A stretch of DNA of 64,000 bases. Source: Pseudomonas fluorescens (GTDB lineage Bacteria; Pseudomonadota; Gammaproteobacteria; Pseudomonadales; Pseudomonadaceae). Under the pieces are notes generated by a model. That model saw only the letters and a program-made list of their open reading frames with translations, ran no database searches and was not told the DNA's origin. Position 1 is the first letter of the stretch, and the number at the start of each line of letters is the position of its first letter. The stretch lies in the NCBI RefSeq assembly GCF_000968015.1, contig NZ_LACH01000001.1, positions 124,001 through 188,000 on the forward strand. The letters run 5' to 3'. Below are positions 35,583 through 45,920 of this stretch, in pieces. The position numbers and the translations under genes were made by a program.

Positions 35583-37907
35583 ATGGACAGCATCAACAGC
35601 CGCATCGCCGAGGAACTCGGCGTCCGCCCACAACAGGTCGAAGCGGCCGTCGCGCTACTCGATGAAGGCTCTACCGTTCCCTTCATCGCCCGTTACCGGA
35701 AAGAAGTGACCGGCAGCCTCGATGACATCCAGTTGCGTCATCTGGAAGAGCGTCTGCGCTACCTGCGAGAACTCGACGAACGGCGTATCAGCATCCTTGC
35801 CAGCATCCAGGAACAAGGCAAGCTGACCCCGCAACTTGAACGCGACATTAAGCTCGCCGACACCAAAACCCGCCTCGAAGACTTGTACCTGCCGTACAAG
35901 CAGAAGCGCCGCACCAAGGGCCAGATCGCCCTGGAAGCCGGCCTCGGCGAGCTGGCCGACGGCCTGTTCAACGACCCGACCCTGACGCCAGACGCTGAAG
36001 CCGCGCGCTTTGTCGATGCCGAGAAAGGCGTCGCCGATGTGAAGGCGGCCCTCGAAGGCGCCAAATACATCCTGATGGAACGCTTCGCCGAAGACGCCGG
36101 CCTGCTGGACAAGCTGCGCAGCTACCTCAAGCAGGAAGCGACTCTGAGTGCCCGCGTCATCGCCGGCAAAGTAGAGGAAGGCGCCAAGTTCCGCGACTAC
36201 TTCGAACACGACGAACCGCTGAAAAGCATGCCGTCGCACCGCGCGCTGGCGATTTTCCGTGGTCGCAACGAAGGCATTCTGAGTTCTGCGCTGAAAGTCG
36301 GCGACGAACTACCGGGCACCATGCACCCGTGCGAAGGCATGATCGGTCAGCAATTCGGCATTCAGAACCAGAACCGCGCCGCCGACAAATGGCTGGGCGA
36401 AGTGGTGCGCTGGACCTGGAAGGTCAAGCTCTACACCCACCTCGAAACCGACCTGCTGGGCGAACTGCGCGATGGCGCGGAAACCGAAGCAATCAACGTG
36501 TTCGCTCACAACCTGCACGACTTGCTGCTGTCGGCGCCGGCAGGCCCGCGTGCCACATTGGGCCTCGACCCGGGCCTGCGCACCGGTTGCAAGGTGGCCG
36601 TGGTCGATTCCACCGGCAAACTGCTGGATCACGCCACGGTTTACCCGCACGTGCCGCACAACAAATGGGACCAGACCATCGCGATTCTGGCTGCCCTGTG
36701 CGCCAAGCATGCAGTGGACCTGATCGCCATCGGCAACGGCACCGCCAGCCGCGAAACCGACAAACTGGCGGCTGAACTGATCAAAAAATACCCAGCCATG
36801 AAGATGACCAAAGTCATGGTCTCCGAGGCCGGTGCATCGGTTTACTCCGCGTCGGAACTGGCCTCGAAGGAATTCCCGGACCTCGACGTGTCGATCCGTG
36901 GCGCGGTGTCGATTGCCCGTCGCCTGCAGGATCCACTGGCTGAGCTGGTGAAGATCGACCCGAAATCCATCGGCGTCGGCCAGTACCAGCACGACGTGTC
37001 GCAGCTGAAACTGGCGCGCGGCCTGGACGCGGTGGTCGAAGACTGCGTGAACGCCGTGGGCGTCGACGTGAACACCGCCTCCGTGGCGCTGCTGGCCCGC
37101 ATCTCCGGCCTCAACGCGACCCTGGCGCAGAACATCGTCAGCCACCGCGACGAGCACGGCGCGTTCAAAACCCGTGCGGCGTTGAAGAAAGTCGCTCGTT
37201 TGGGTGAGAAAACCTTCGAACAGGCCGCTGGCTTCCTGCGCGTCATGAACGGTGACAACCCGCTGGATTCGTCCGCGGTTCACCCGGAAGCCTATCCGCT
37301 GGTCCAACGCATCGCCGCTGAGACCGACCGCGACATCCGCTCGCTGATCGGCGACGCCAGCTTCCTCAAGCGTCTTGATCCGAAAAAGTACACCGACGAA
37401 ACCTTCGGTCTGCCAACGGTCACCGACATCCTGCAAGAGCTGGAAAAACCTGGCCGCGATCCACGTCCCGAGTTCAAGACCGCCGAGTTCCAGGAAGGCG
37501 TCGAAGACCTCAAGGACCTGCAACTGGGCATGATCCTCGAAGGCGTGGTGACCAACGTGACCAACTTCGGCGCGTTCGTCGACATCGGCGTGCATCAAGA
37601 CGGTTTGGTGCACATCTCTGCGCTTTCGGAGAAGTTCATCAAGGATCCGCGTGAAGCGGTGAAGGCTGGGGACGTGGTGAAAGTGAAGGTCATGGAAGTC
37701 GACATCCCGCGCAAACGCGTTGGCCTGTCGATGCGCATGAGCGACACCCCTGGTGAGAAAATCGATGGGGCTCGTGGTGCACGTCCGGGTTCGGCGCCAC
37801 GCCAGTCCCAGAACACCGCACCGCGTAAAGAAACCACGGCGGCGGCTCCGACCAACAACGCCATGGCTTCGCTGTTCGCCAACGCCAAGCAGTTGAAGAA
37901 ACGCTGA
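35583..37907 (+). CDS. tex: Transcription accessory protein Tex
   Basis: A 774-residue RNA-binding protein, close to the usual length. The N-terminal helical part is followed by a YqgF-like domain ([22 protein letters not shown] near 325), a helix-hairpin-helix pair (near 500, [20 protein letters not shown]) and a C-terminal S1 domain (about 645-720, [21 protein letters not shown]). The ATG at 35583 follows AGGTGG. Tex aids transcription and toxin expression in several pathogens. Its stop overlaps the next start by one base. Confidence 0.95.
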   Translation: MDSINSRIAEELGVRPQQVEAAVALLDEGSTVPFIARYRKEVTGSLDDIQLRHLEERLRYLRELDERRISILASIQEQGKLTPQLERDIKLADTKTRLEDLYLPYKQKRRTKGQIALEAGLGELADGLFNDPTLTPDAEAARFVDAEKGVADVKAALEGAKYILMERFAEDAGLLDKLRSYLKQEATLSARVIAGKVEEGAKFRDYFEHDEPLKSMPSHRALAIFRGRNEGILSSALKVGDELPGTMHPCEGMIGQQFGIQNQNRAADKWLGEVVRWTWKVKLYTHLETDLLGELRDGAETEAINVFAHNLHDLLLSAPAGPRATLGLDPGLRTGCKVAVVDSTGKLLDHATVYPHVPHNKWDQTIAILAALCAKHAVDLIAIGNGTASRETDKLAAELIKKYPAMKMTKVMVSEAGASVYSASELASKEFPDLDVSIRGAVSIARRLQDPLAELVKIDPKSIGVGQYQHDVSQLKLARGLDAVVEDCVNAVGVDVNTASVALLARISGLNATLAQNIVSHRDEHGAFKTRAALKKVARLGEKTFEQAAGFLRVMNGDNPLDSSAVHPEAYPLVQRIAAETDRDIRSLIGDASFLKRLDPKKYTDETFGLPTVTDILQELEKPGRDPRPEFKTAEFQEGVEDLKDLQLGMILEGVVTNVTNFGAFVDIGVHQDGLVHISALSEKFIKDPREAVKAGDVVKVKVMEVDIPRKRVGLSMRMSDTPGEKIDGARGARPGSAPRQSQNTAPRKETTAAAPTNNAMASLFANAKQLKKR

Positions 37908-38290
37908 TGGACATCCCGGCCGGGCTGACCGAAAGCGCTTTTTTCAAGTTGCTGGGGTGTCGCTTGCACAGTCTGGAGACCGGGGTGGCGCAAGTCGCCC
38001 TCGGGCTTGCACCAGAACTGCGCAATCGCGGCGGCAAGCTGCACGGCGGGGCCTTGTTCAGTCTGGTGGACATTGCCATGGGGCTGGCCTGTTCCAGCAC
38101 CCATGGTTTTGACCAGCAGAGCGCGACCATCGAGTGCAAGATCAATTACATTCGCGCCGTCGCAGACGGTGAAGTGATGTGCACGGCGCGGGTGATTCAC
38201 CCGGGCCGGCGCACGCTGGTGGTCGAAGCCGACGTGATGCAAGGCGACAAACTCGTCGCAAAAGCACAAGGCACCTTCGCTGTCCTATAG
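37907..38290 (+). CDS. PaaI-type hotdog thioesterase
   Basis: A 127-residue acyl-CoA thioesterase with the PaaI signature NRGGKLHGGALFSLVDIAMGLA, where the Asp in the central helix is catalytic. It is coupled to tex at TGATG. The same tex-thioesterase-gshA order is remembered from P. aeruginosa. The substrate is unknown. Confidence 0.87.
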   Translation: MDIPAGLTESAFFKLLGCRLHSLETGVAQVALGLAPELRNRGGKLHGGALFSLVDIAMGLACSSTHGFDQQSATIECKINYIRAVADGEVMCTARVIHPGRRTLVVEADVMQGDKLVAKAQGTFAVL

Positions 38291-38345
38291 ATGAATGCCA
38301 TCAATTTGAGTTAATTTCGGCGCTGTGACCGTAGCGCCGAAATCC

Positions 38346-38437
38346 TCTGTAGGAGTGAGCCTGCTCGCGATTAGGGAGTGTCAGCCAACGTTTAGTCGTC
38401 TGACACACCGCAATCGCGAGCAGGCTCACTCCTACAG
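38346..38437. repeat. REP-type inverted pair, GTAGGAGTGAGCCTGCTCGC variant
   Basis: CTGTAGGAGTGAGCCTGCTC, then GCGATT, and its reverse complement are 38 bases apart, in the 291-base gap before gshA. The inner TGTCAG...CTGACA also pairs. Confidence 0.88.
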
Positions 38438-38581
38438 GTGATTGCGGCGGCCGATCCTTTGCCGGCTGCCAGTAGTTTTTGCAGCTCAAAAACCAGGCGA
38501 AAACGCCAGTTTCAACTTCACCCTTGTAGACCGTCTTGCCCACCCCCATATTGGGGCGACTGACGCGTGAAGGAATCCAAC

Positions 38582-40165
38582 TTGAGCGAACTTCTCAACC
38601 GCCGCCTGGCTCTGCTCGGCGAGCGCGCTAACCTCTCTCTGCTCGAACAGTGCCTTCACGGCATCGAACGTGAATGCCTGCGCGTGACCGGCGAAGGTCG
38701 CCTGGCGCAAACGCCGCACCCGGAAGAATTGGGTTCCGCGCTGACCAACGAACAAATCACCACCGACTATTCCGAGTCGCTGTTGGAGTTCATCACGCCC
38801 GCCCTGCCCGACCCGGCGGATACGCTGGCGAGCCTGGACAAGATCCACCGCTTTGCCTACAGCAAGCTCGGCAACGAGTTTCTGTGGAGTCCATCGATGC
38901 CGTGCCCGTTGCCGGCCGAGGAAGACATCCCGATCGCCTATTACGGCACCTCCAACATCGGTCAGCTCAAGTACGTCTACCGCAAGGGCCTGGCCCTGCG
39001 CTACGGCAAAACCATGCAGTGCATCGCCGGGATTCACTACAACTTTTCCCTGCCGGAAAAGCTCTGGCCGCTGCTTAAAGAGGCTGAAGGCTTTGTCGGC
39101 ACCGACCGCGACTATCAGTCGTCGGCCTACATCGCACTGATCCGTAACTTCCGCCGCTACAGCTGGCTGCTGATGTACCTGTTCGGTTCTTCGCCTGCGC
39201 TGGACGCCGGTTTCCTGCGCGGTCGTTCGCACCAGTTGGAACAACTGGATCCGGACACCTTATACCTGCCGTACGCCACCAGCCTGCGCATGAGTGACCT
39301 GGGTTACCAGAGCAACGCCCAGGCCGGTCTGACGCCTTGCTACAACGATCTGGCCAGCTACACCGACAGCCTGCGTAAAGCGGTCGCAACGCCTTACGCG
39401 CCGTATGTCGAAATCGGCACGCATCAGGACGGTGAGTGGGTTCAGCTCAACACCAACATCCTGCAGATCGAAAACGAGTACTACTCCAACATCCGCCCGA
39501 AACGCGTGACCTACACCGGCGAACGGCCGATTCAGGCGCTGGTGGCCCGTGGCATTCAGTACGTTGAAGTGCGTTGCCTGGACATCAACCCGTTCCTGCC
39601 AATGGGCATCGATCTGCCGGAGTCGCGGTTCCTCGACGCATTCCTGCTGTATTGCGCGCTGAACGACAGCCCGCTGCTGACCAATACCTCGTGCGGCAAC
39701 GCGACCTCGAACTTCCTCAGCGTGGTCAAGGAAGGTCGTCGTCCGGGCCTGCAACTGCAACGCGACGGTCATCCGGTGGACCTGAAAGAGTGGGCCAGCG
39801 AGTTGCTGGAGAAGATTGCACCGCTGGCGGCGATACTGGATCAGAGTCATGGCGGCGATGCCCATAGCAAGGCGCTGGATGCGCAGCTGGCCAAGGTCAA
39901 GGACCCGTCGCTGACGCCATCGGCCCAGGTGCTGGCGGCGATGGCTGAGCACAAGGAGAGCTTTGCTCAGTTCTCCCTGCGTCAGAGCCAGGCACATGCG
40001 GAGTTTTTCCGCAGCGAGCCGCTTTCCAGCGAAGACCAGGCGAAATTTGAAGACCGGGCGCGTTCGTCGCTGGCCGAGCAGATTGAGCTGGAGCAGGACG
40101 AAGTCGGCGATTTCGATGTGTTTGTCGGGTCGTATCAGGCTAGTATTTTGGCAATCAGCAACTAA
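38582..40165 (+). CDS. gshA: Glutamate--cysteine ligase
   Basis: Joins glutamate and cysteine, the first step of glutathione synthesis. A TTG start at 38582 gives 527 residues beginning [13 protein letters not shown], the length and N-terminus I recall for P. aeruginosa GshA, and places AAGGA seven to eight bases upstream. The GTG at 38567 is the alternative. Family segments are [38 protein letters not shown], and [15 protein letters not shown]. As the sink for cysteine it fits the sulfur-rich neighbourhood. Confidence 0.95.
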   Translation: MSELLNRRLALLGERANLSLLEQCLHGIERECLRVTGEGRLAQTPHPEELGSALTNEQITTDYSESLLEFITPALPDPADTLASLDKIHRFAYSKLGNEFLWSPSMPCPLPAEEDIPIAYYGTSNIGQLKYVYRKGLALRYGKTMQCIAGIHYNFSLPEKLWPLLKEAEGFVGTDRDYQSSAYIALIRNFRRYSWLLMYLFGSSPALDAGFLRGRSHQLEQLDPDTLYLPYATSLRMSDLGYQSNAQAGLTPCYNDLASYTDSLRKAVATPYAPYVEIGTHQDGEWVQLNTNILQIENEYYSNIRPKRVTYTGERPIQALVARGIQYVEVRCLDINPFLPMGIDLPESRFLDAFLLYCALNDSPLLTNTSCGNATSNFLSVVKEGRRPGLQLQRDGHPVDLKEWASELLEKIAPLAAILDQSHGGDAHSKALDAQLAKVKDPSLTPSAQVLAAMAEHKESFAQFSLRQSQAHAEFFRSEPLSSEDQAKFEDRARSSLAEQIELEQDEVGDFDVFVGSYQASILAISN

Positions 40166-40176
40166 GCGGCGCCTGT

Positions 40177-40305
40177 CAAAAGATCGCAGCCTTCGGCAGC
40201 TCCTACGGGACGGTGCCAGGGTTGCGATTTTTTTTGCCCGCACCACGCAATTTCGAATTCGCACGCTACCTTTGTAGGAGCTGCCGCAGGCTGCGATCTT
40301 TTGAT
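40177..40305. repeat. Inverted repeat, GTAGGAGCTGCCGAAGGCTG family
   Basis: CAAAAGATCGCAGCCTTCGG and a partner ending GCAGGCTGCGATCTTTTG flank about 70 bases. One arm also forms half of the gshA terminator stem. Confidence 0.85.
40182..40235 (+). terminator. Terminator of gshA
   Basis: ATCGCAGCC pairs with GGTTGCGAT (one G-T pair) and is followed by eight T. The repeat element thus seems to have been recruited as a terminator. Confidence 0.65.
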
Positions 40306-40332
40306 CCTTTAGAATTTTCCGCTCATAAGCTC

Positions 40333-40343
40333 ATTCGAAAAAG
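40333..40343 (+). promoter_or_regulatory. Sulfur-operon motif upstream of tauA
   Basis: ATTCGAAAAAG matches ATTCCTAAAAG, found before tcyJ and before the SfnB operon, at 9 of 11 positions, and is followed by TTATTTATTTT as in the SfnB leader. It lies 78 bases before tauA in an AT-rich promoter region. Control by CysB or sulfate starvation is inferred. Confidence 0.4.
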
Positions 40344-40420
40344 TTATTTATTTTCTGATTCTTATATCATTTAGTCTCCTTTTCACGCCGACTCTCGGTC
40401 GCCTGACAAGGAGCTTCTCA

Positions 40421-41398
40421 ATGAAACTGACTTCCCCCCTTCGCCTGCTGGCGGCCGCGTCTCTGGCTGCGGTGAGTTTCTTTGCCCAAGCGGCTGACGT
40501 CACCGTCGCCTACCAGACCACCGTGGACCCGGCGAAAGTCGCCCAGGCCGACGGCGCGTACGAAAAAGCCACCAACGCCAAGATCGATTGGCGCAAATTC
40601 GACAACGGCGCCGACATCATCGCCGCCATCGCTTCCGGCGACGTGCAGATCGGTTACCTCGGTTCCAGCCCCCTGACGGCGGCAATCACTCGTAAAGTCC
40701 CGGTAGAAACCTTCCTCATCGCCACGCAGATCGGCGCTGCTGAAGCCCTGGTGGCTCGCGATGGTTCCGGGATCAAAACCCCACAAGACCTGATCGGCAA
40801 GAAAATCGCCGTGCCGTTCGTGTCCACCGGCCACTACAGCCTGTTGGCCGCGCTGAAGCACTGGAACATCGATCCATCGAAAGTCACCGTCCTCAACCTT
40901 GCCCCGCCAGCCATCATTGCTGCGTGGAAGCGCGGAGATATCGACGCCACTTACGTGTGGGACCCAGCCCTCGGTGTCGCCAAGGAAAACGGCAAAGTGC
41001 TGATCACCTCCGGTGAACTGGCCAAGTTCGGCGCGCCGACCTTCGATGCCTGGATCGTGCGTAAAGACTTCGCCGAGAAGCACCCGGAAATCGTCACCGC
41101 GTTCGCCAAAGTGACCCTGGATGCCTACGCCGACTACCGCAAAGACCCGAAAGCCTGGCTCGCCAACCAATCCAACGTCGACAAGCTGGTGAAACTCTCG
41201 GGCGCCAAGGCCAGCGACATTCCATTGCTGCTGCAAGGCAACGTCTTCCCGCTGGCGGCTGATCAGGTGATCACCCTCGGCGCGCCGACCACCAAGGCCA
41301 TCACCGACACCGCCGCGTTCCTGAAAGAACAAGGCAAGGTTGAAGCCGTGCTGCCGGACTACGCCCCCTACGTCAGCGCCAAATACATCACCAACTGA
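40421..41398 (+). CDS. tauA: Taurine ABC transporter, substrate-binding protein
   Basis: A 325-residue periplasmic protein of the TauA/SsuA family with a signal peptide of about 25 residues (AAVSFFAQAAD). VTVAYQTTVDPAKVAQADG, YLGSSPLTAAITRKVPVE and ATYVWDPALGVAKENGKVL are typical of TauA. It is the first gene of tauABCD. AAGGAG lies before the ATG. Confidence 0.94.
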   Translation: MKLTSPLRLLAAASLAAVSFFAQAADVTVAYQTTVDPAKVAQADGAYEKATNAKIDWRKFDNGADIIAAIASGDVQIGYLGSSPLTAAITRKVPVETFLIATQIGAAEALVARDGSGIKTPQDLIGKKIAVPFVSTGHYSLLAALKHWNIDPSKVTVLNLAPPAIIAAWKRGDIDATYVWDPALGVAKENGKVLITSGELAKFGAPTFDAWIVRKDFAEKHPEIVTAFAKVTLDAYADYRKDPKAWLANQSNVDKLVKLSGAKASDIPLLLQGNVFPLAADQVITLGAPTTKAITDTAAFLKEQGKVEAVLPDYAPYVSAKYITN

Positions 41399-41413
41399 TC
41401 GGAGTTAACCGCG

Positions 41414-42208
41414 ATGGCTTTGCTTCAGCTGGAGCGCATCAGCGCACAGTACCCCGGCGCCGCCGAACCGGTACTGGCGGATATTTCCCTGAGTCTTGGG
41501 CCCCAGCAGTTGCTGGTCGCTCTCGGCCCGTCCGGCAGTGGCAAAACCTCGCTGTTGAACTTGATTGCCGGTTTCGTCGAGCCCAGCGCCGGACGCATCA
41601 CTCTCGATGGCGTGCCGGTCAAAGGCCCGAGCGCCGAACGCGGCGTGGTGTTCCAGGACGATGCGCTGCTGCCTTGGCAGGACGTGCTGGCCAATGTCGG
41701 CTTCGGTCTGGAACTGGCCGGCATTGCGCGGGAAAATCGTGAACTGCGCGCTCGGGAAATGCTCGCTTTGGTGGACCTTTCCGGTTTCGAAAACCGCCGA
41801 ATCTGGCAACTCTCGGGCGGCCAGAAGCAACGTGTCGGTCTGGCCCGCGCCCTCGCTGCTGACCCGCGCGTTTTGCTGATGGACGAACCCTTCGGCGCCC
41901 TCGATGCCTTCACCCGCGAACAGATGCAGGAGTTGCTGTTGCAAGTCTGGCAGCGCACCGCAAAACCGGTATTTCTGATTACTCACGACATCGAAGAAGC
42001 GGTGTTTCTCGCCACGGACCTGATTCTGCTGGCGCCGAATCCTGGGCAAATCGTCGAACGCCTGAGCCTGGACTTCGGTCAGCGTTACGCCGCCGGGGAG
42101 TCGGCTCGATCGATCAAGTCCGACCCGCGCTTTATCGAAACCCGCGAACACGTGCTCGCCAAAGTGTTCTCCCAACGCAGTGCCGCCCTGCGGCAGGAGA
42201 CCGTATGA
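41414..42208 (+). CDS. tauB: Taurine ABC transporter, ATP-binding protein
   Basis: A 264-residue ABC ATPase: Walker [16 protein letters not shown]-loop [14 protein letters not shown], signature [15 protein letters not shown], Walker [14 protein letters not shown]-loop ITHDIEEAV. It overlaps tauC by four bases (ATGA) and powers taurine import with TauA and TauC. Confidence 0.94.
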   Translation: MALLQLERISAQYPGAAEPVLADISLSLGPQQLLVALGPSGSGKTSLLNLIAGFVEPSAGRITLDGVPVKGPSAERGVVFQDDALLPWQDVLANVGFGLELAGIARENRELRAREMLALVDLSGFENRRIWQLSGGQKQRVGLARALAADPRVLLMDEPFGALDAFTREQMQELLLQVWQRTAKPVFLITHDIEEAVFLATDLILLAPNPGQIVERLSLDFGQRYAAGESARSIKSDPRFIETREHVLAKVFSQRSAALRQETV

Positions 42209-43038
42209 GCAGCTATGAGATTCCGGCCGTCACGGTCAAACCGCACTCGACGGTGATTCCTGTTCGACGCACCCTCAGTACTCGCTGGATCAGTCTGCTG
42301 ACGCTGGTCGCACTCGTGGTTATCTGGTGGGCTGTCACCGCCACTGGAATGATCGAACCGCTGTTCCTGCCGCCACCCTCCGCCGTGCTGCAAAAAGGCT
42401 GGCTGCTGGTGACCACCGGCTACATGGATTCAACGTTGTGGCAGCACCTGGGCGCGAGTCTCAGCCGAATCGGTCTGGGCCTGGGCTTCGCGGTGCTGAC
42501 CGCCGTGCCGGTCGGCATCGCCATCGGCCACAACCGTATTGCCCGCGGCATTCTCGATCCGCTGATCGAGTTCTACCGCCCTATTCCACCGCTGGCTTAT
42601 CTGCCGCTGATCGTGATCTGGTGCGGCATCGGTGAGCTGTCGAAAGTCTTGCTGATCTACCTCGCGATCTTCGCCCCAATCGCCATCGCTACGGCGACCG
42701 GCGTGCGTACCGTCGACCCGGCCAAACTGCGTGCTGCGCAGTCCTTGGGCGCGACCCGGGCGCAGTTGATTCGCCACGTGATTCTGCCGAGCGCGTTGCC
42801 GGACATTCTGACGGGTGTGCGGATTGGCCTGGGTGTGGGTTGGTCGACGCTGGTCGCCGCCGAATTGATCGCCGCCACCAGTGGTTTGGGTTTCATGGTG
42901 CAGTCGGCCGCGCAGTTCCTGGTCACCGATGTGGTGGTGCTGGGGATTCTGGTGATCGCGCTGATCGCCTTCGCCATGGAAATGGGCTTGCGCGCCCTGC
43001 AACGCAAACTGGTGCCGTGGCATGGCCAGGCTCACTGA
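42205..43038 (+). CDS. tauC: Taurine ABC transporter, permease
   Basis: A 277-residue inner-membrane permease with about six helices and the binding-protein-dependent transport signature [24 protein letters not shown], the loop that contacts the ATPase. It is followed by a REP element that separates it from tauD. Confidence 0.94.
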   Translation: MSSYEIPAVTVKPHSTVIPVRRTLSTRWISLLTLVALVVIWWAVTATGMIEPLFLPPPSAVLQKGWLLVTTGYMDSTLWQHLGASLSRIGLGLGFAVLTAVPVGIAIGHNRIARGILDPLIEFYRPIPPLAYLPLIVIWCGIGELSKVLLIYLAIFAPIAIATATGVRTVDPAKLRAAQSLGATRAQLIRHVILPSALPDILTGVRIGLGVGWSTLVAAELIAATSGLGFMVQSAAQFLVTDVVVLGILVIALIAFAMEMGLRALQRKLVPWHGQAH

Positions 43039-43059
43039 AAAATCATCATGGGAAAAACC

Positions 43060-43154
43060 CTGTGGGAGCGAGACCGGCTTGCCGGCGATGGCGGTGCATC
43101 AGCCACAGCCATGTCGCCCGACACTGCGCTATCGCGAGCAGGCTCACTCCTACA
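43060..43154. repeat. REP-type element inside the tau operon
   Basis: CTGTGGGAGCGAGACCGGCTTGCC starts the left part and TATCGCGAGCAGGCTCACTCC ends the right. The two arms are of different REP variants, so the stem is imperfect. It fills most of the 149 bases between tauC and tauD. Confidence 0.82.
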
Positions 43155-43187
43155 AAAGCTCTACCCCCGAATTCGAAGAGAAAGACC

Positions 43188-44030
43188 ATGAGCAACCTGA
43201 CCATCGTCCCCTTAAGCTACGCCCTCGGCGCACACATCAGCGGCGTCGACATCAGCCAGCCGCTGAGCCTGAAACAGCGCGACGCCATCGAGCAGGCGCT
43301 GCTCGAGCATCAAGTGTTGTTCTTCCGCGATCAGCCGATCACACCGCAGCAGCAGGCACGTTTCGCCGCCAATTTCGGCGACCTGCACATTCACCCGATC
43401 TACCCGAATGTGCCGGAACAACCCGAAGTGCTGATCCTCGACACTGCCGTCACCGATGTGCGCGACAACGCGATCTGGCACACCGACGTGACCTTCCTGC
43501 CGACCCCGGCCCTGGGCGCGGTGCTCAGCGCCAAGTTGTTGCCGGAATTTGGTGGCGACACGCTGTGGGCCAGCGGTATCGCGGCGTATGAAGCACTTTC
43601 GGCGCCGATGAAAAACTTGCTCGAAGGACTGACGGCCACCCACGATTTCACTCGTTCGTTCCCGCTGGAGCGCTATGGCAACACGCCAGAAGCCTTGGCC
43701 CAGTGGGAAGAAGCGCGCAGGAAAAACCCGCCGCTGTCACACCCGGTGATTCGCACTCATCCGGTGAGCGGACGCCGGTCGTTGTTCGTCAATGAAGGCT
43801 TCACGTCGAAGATCAATGAGCTGTCGGAAACCGAAAGCGAGGTGATTCTGAAGTTTCTGTTTGCCCACGCGACACGGCCGGAATTTACCATTCGCTGGCG
43901 TTGGCAGAAGGACGACGTGGCGTTTTGGGATAACCGCGTGACACAGCATTACGCCGTGGATGATTACCGGCCGGCGCGGCGGGTGATGCAGCGGGCGACG
44001 GTATTGGGGGATGTGCCGTTTTTCCGGTAA
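43188..44030 (+). CDS. tauD: Taurine dioxygenase
   Basis: A Fe(II)/2-oxoglutarate dioxygenase of 280 residues that releases sulfite from taurine. The iron ligands are visible: H and D in [12 protein letters not shown] and the distal H in [13 protein letters not shown] in the last segment ([11 protein letters not shown]) binds 2-oxoglutarate. The ATG at 43188 follows AAGAGAAAG. It closes the taurine operon and provides sulfite to cysteine synthesis. The frame is also open far upstream within tauC in another reading; that is not coding. Confidence 0.95.
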   Translation: MSNLTIVPLSYALGAHISGVDISQPLSLKQRDAIEQALLEHQVLFFRDQPITPQQQARFAANFGDLHIHPIYPNVPEQPEVLILDTAVTDVRDNAIWHTDVTFLPTPALGAVLSAKLLPEFGGDTLWASGIAAYEALSAPMKNLLEGLTATHDFTRSFPLERYGNTPEALAQWEEARRKNPPLSHPVIRTHPVSGRRSLFVNEGFTSKINELSETESEVILKFLFAHATRPEFTIRWRWQKDDVAFWDNRVTQHYAVDDYRPARRVMQRATVLGDVPFFR

Positions 44031-44062
44031 ATCCTGACTTCTCTACTGTTTGTTCTGGCGCC

Positions 44063-44140
44063 TTCGCGAGCAAGCTCGCTCCCACAGGGGATTTGCGTCG
44101 AACACAAACCCTGTGGCAGCGAGCTTGCTCGCGATAGCGG
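44063..44140. repeat. REP-type inverted pair
   Basis: TTCGCGAGCAAGCTCGCTCC and GGCAGCGAGCTTGCTCGCGA are inverted about 22 bases apart, between the convergent tauD and aldo/keto reductase genes. Confidence 0.9.
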
Positions 44141-44173
44141 TCTGGTAGTCACCAAACTCTTGGTGCCCGACGA

Positions 44174-45211
44174 TTACTCAGCCGTCGAAGGCTTTTCCCA
44201 AAGATTAACCCCGCCCTCTTGGGCAAACCGGTCAATCTCCGCCAATTCCTCCGAGCTAAAGCTCAAATTCTTCAACGCCCCGACATTCTCGATAATCTGC
44301 TCCGGCCGGCTCGCACCGATCAGCGCCGACGTCACCCGTGGATCGCGTAACGTCCAGGCCAATGCCAGCTGCGCCAGGCTCTGACCACGACGCTTGGCGA
44401 TCTCATTCAGCGCACGCACATGAGCGATGTTAGCTTCGGACAGGTGCGCCGCCTGCAACGAACCACCTCCCGGACGATTGACCCGCGCGTCCGCCGGCAC
44501 ACCGTTGAGGTACTTGTCGGTCAACAACCCCTGAGCCAGTGGCGTGAACGCAATCACGCCCGTACCGAGCTCGTCCGTCGTATCCAGCAGGTCTTTTTCC
44601 ACCCAACGATTGAGCAGGTTGTAAGCCGGTTGGTGAATCAGCAACGGGACTTTCCACTCTTTCAGCAGCGCGGCCATTTCACGGGTTTTAACGCCCGAGT
44701 AGGAAGAGATACCGATGTACAACGCCTTGCCCTGTTGCACGGCGGTGGCCAGTGCGCTGGCGGTTTCTTCCAGCGGCGTGTCCGGGTCGAAGCGGTGGGA
44801 ATAGAAGATGTCCACGTAGTCCAGGCCAAGGCGCTGCAGGCTCTGATCAAGGCTGGCCAGCACGTATTTGCGCGAACCGCCGCCCTGGCCATAAGGGCCG
44901 GCCCACATGTCCCAACCGGCCTTGCTGGAGATAATCAGCTCGTCGCGATACTGCTTGAAGTCTTCACGCAGCAAACGACCGAAATTGATCTCGGCGCTGC
45001 CATACGGGGGACCGTAGTTGTTGGCCAGGTCGAAATGGTTGATGCCGAGATCAAACGCGGTACGCAGCAACGAACGCTGGGTATCGATCGGCGTGCTGTC
45101 GCCGAAGTTGTGCCACAGGCCCAGAGACAGTGCCGGCAGCACCAGCCCGCTGCGCCCCACGCGGCGATAAGGGATGGAGTCGTAGCGGTTTTCGGCAGCG
45201 GTGTAGGTCAT
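44174..45211 (-). CDS. Aldo/keto reductase, YghZ/Gpr type
   Basis: A 345-residue NADPH-dependent reductase with a TIM barrel and the catalytic tetrad visible in part: D and Y in INHFDLANNYGPPYGSAE, K in LIISSKAG and H in DIFYSHRFDP. The N-terminal YRRVGRSGLVLPALSLG and the RKYVLASLDQSLQRLGLDY segment match E. coli YghZ (L-glyceraldehyde 3-phosphate reductase), which detoxifies aldehydes. It appears monocistronic. Confidence 0.9.
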   Translation of the reverse strand: MTYTAAENRYDSIPYRRVGRSGLVLPALSLGLWHNFGDSTPIDTQRSLLRTAFDLGINHFDLANNYGPPYGSAEINFGRLLREDFKQYRDELIISSKAGWDMWAGPYGQGGGSRKYVLASLDQSLQRLGLDYVDIFYSHRFDPDTPLEETASALATAVQQGKALYIGISSYSGVKTREMAALLKEWKVPLLIHQPAYNLLNRWVEKDLLDTTDELGTGVIAFTPLAQGLLTDKYLNGVPADARVNRPGGGSLQAAHLSEANIAHVRALNEIAKRRGQSLAQLALAWTLRDPRVTSALIGASRPEQIIENVGALKNLSFSSEELAEIDRFAQEGGVNLWEKPSTAE

Positions 45212-45385
45212 CGAATCCTCTCTTGTCTGTCTTGAAGTTGGTATCGACTGCTTCGCAAGTTGCCCAGCATACGCCCAGGCAAACGCCGATAAACCTCGGA
45301 CTCGAGAAAATGCTGAAACGCTTCACATATTTCATCTTAGTCGCCAGTTGATCGCTGCCACGCTCTGCGTAGGAGCGATCAACAT

Positions 45386-45787
45386 TTACGCCGACAACTC
45401 ACGCAGGGCAGCGGCAGCCAAAAAGCCAGACCTTGAGCTGTACCGCTGATCCCGCCTGACTGTTTGATCGATACGCTCAAGCAACTGCTCAGGCAATGTG
45501 GCATTGAAGCGCACCGACTTTCCGAAGTAAGGCGTGATATCAAATTCGACCACCCCCCACACGCCGCCCGCGTAATCAGGGTTATCAAGATGAGCGTCGA
45601 TCTCATGCACCTGCGGCAGCGGATCGCCATCGGCCACCAAGCCTTCGTAGTGCAACGACAACGCTTCCTTCACGTTTTCAAATGCCTGCGCCACAGTACC
45701 GCCCGCGGAGAAGCAACCCGGCACGTCCGGGATAATTACTCCGTATTCTGAGTCGGCATCCTTGTGCAGAACGACCGGGAATTTCAT
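45386..45787 (-). CDS. hicB: Orphan HicB-family antitoxin
   Basis: 133 residues: an N-terminal HicB domain (MKFPVVLHKDADSEYGVIIP, then DVPGCFSAGGTVAQAFEN) and a C-terminal ribbon-helix-helix (RFNATLPEQLLERIDQTVRR, then DQRYSSRSGFLAAAALREL). In hicAB modules a toxin gene hicA of about 60 codons precedes hicB; the 133 bases upstream are too short and hold no such frame, nor does the downstream side. The start at 45787 fits the family; the longer frame upstream is a repeat remnant. Confidence 0.85.
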   Translation of the reverse strand: MKFPVVLHKDADSEYGVIIPDVPGCFSAGGTVAQAFENVKEALSLHYEGLVADGDPLPQVHEIDAHLDNPDYAGGVWGVVEFDITPYFGKSVRFNATLPEQLLERIDQTVRRDQRYSSRSGFLAAAALRELSA

Positions 45788-45920
45788 TTCGGTAAGTCCC
45801 TCTTCCAGCAAGTTGATGCGGCGAACTATAGGCAAAAACGCAGCACCAATAGAAGCGGAACGCGGAGCGTCCCCGGCGGCATTCCCAAGCAGAGCGTGGG
45901 AACGATCTTTGGACCAGCGG

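Noticed and set aside
38567..38581. GTG start of gshA five codons upstream
   Set aside because: The TTG at 38582 gives the remembered 527-residue length and a better-spaced AAGGA.
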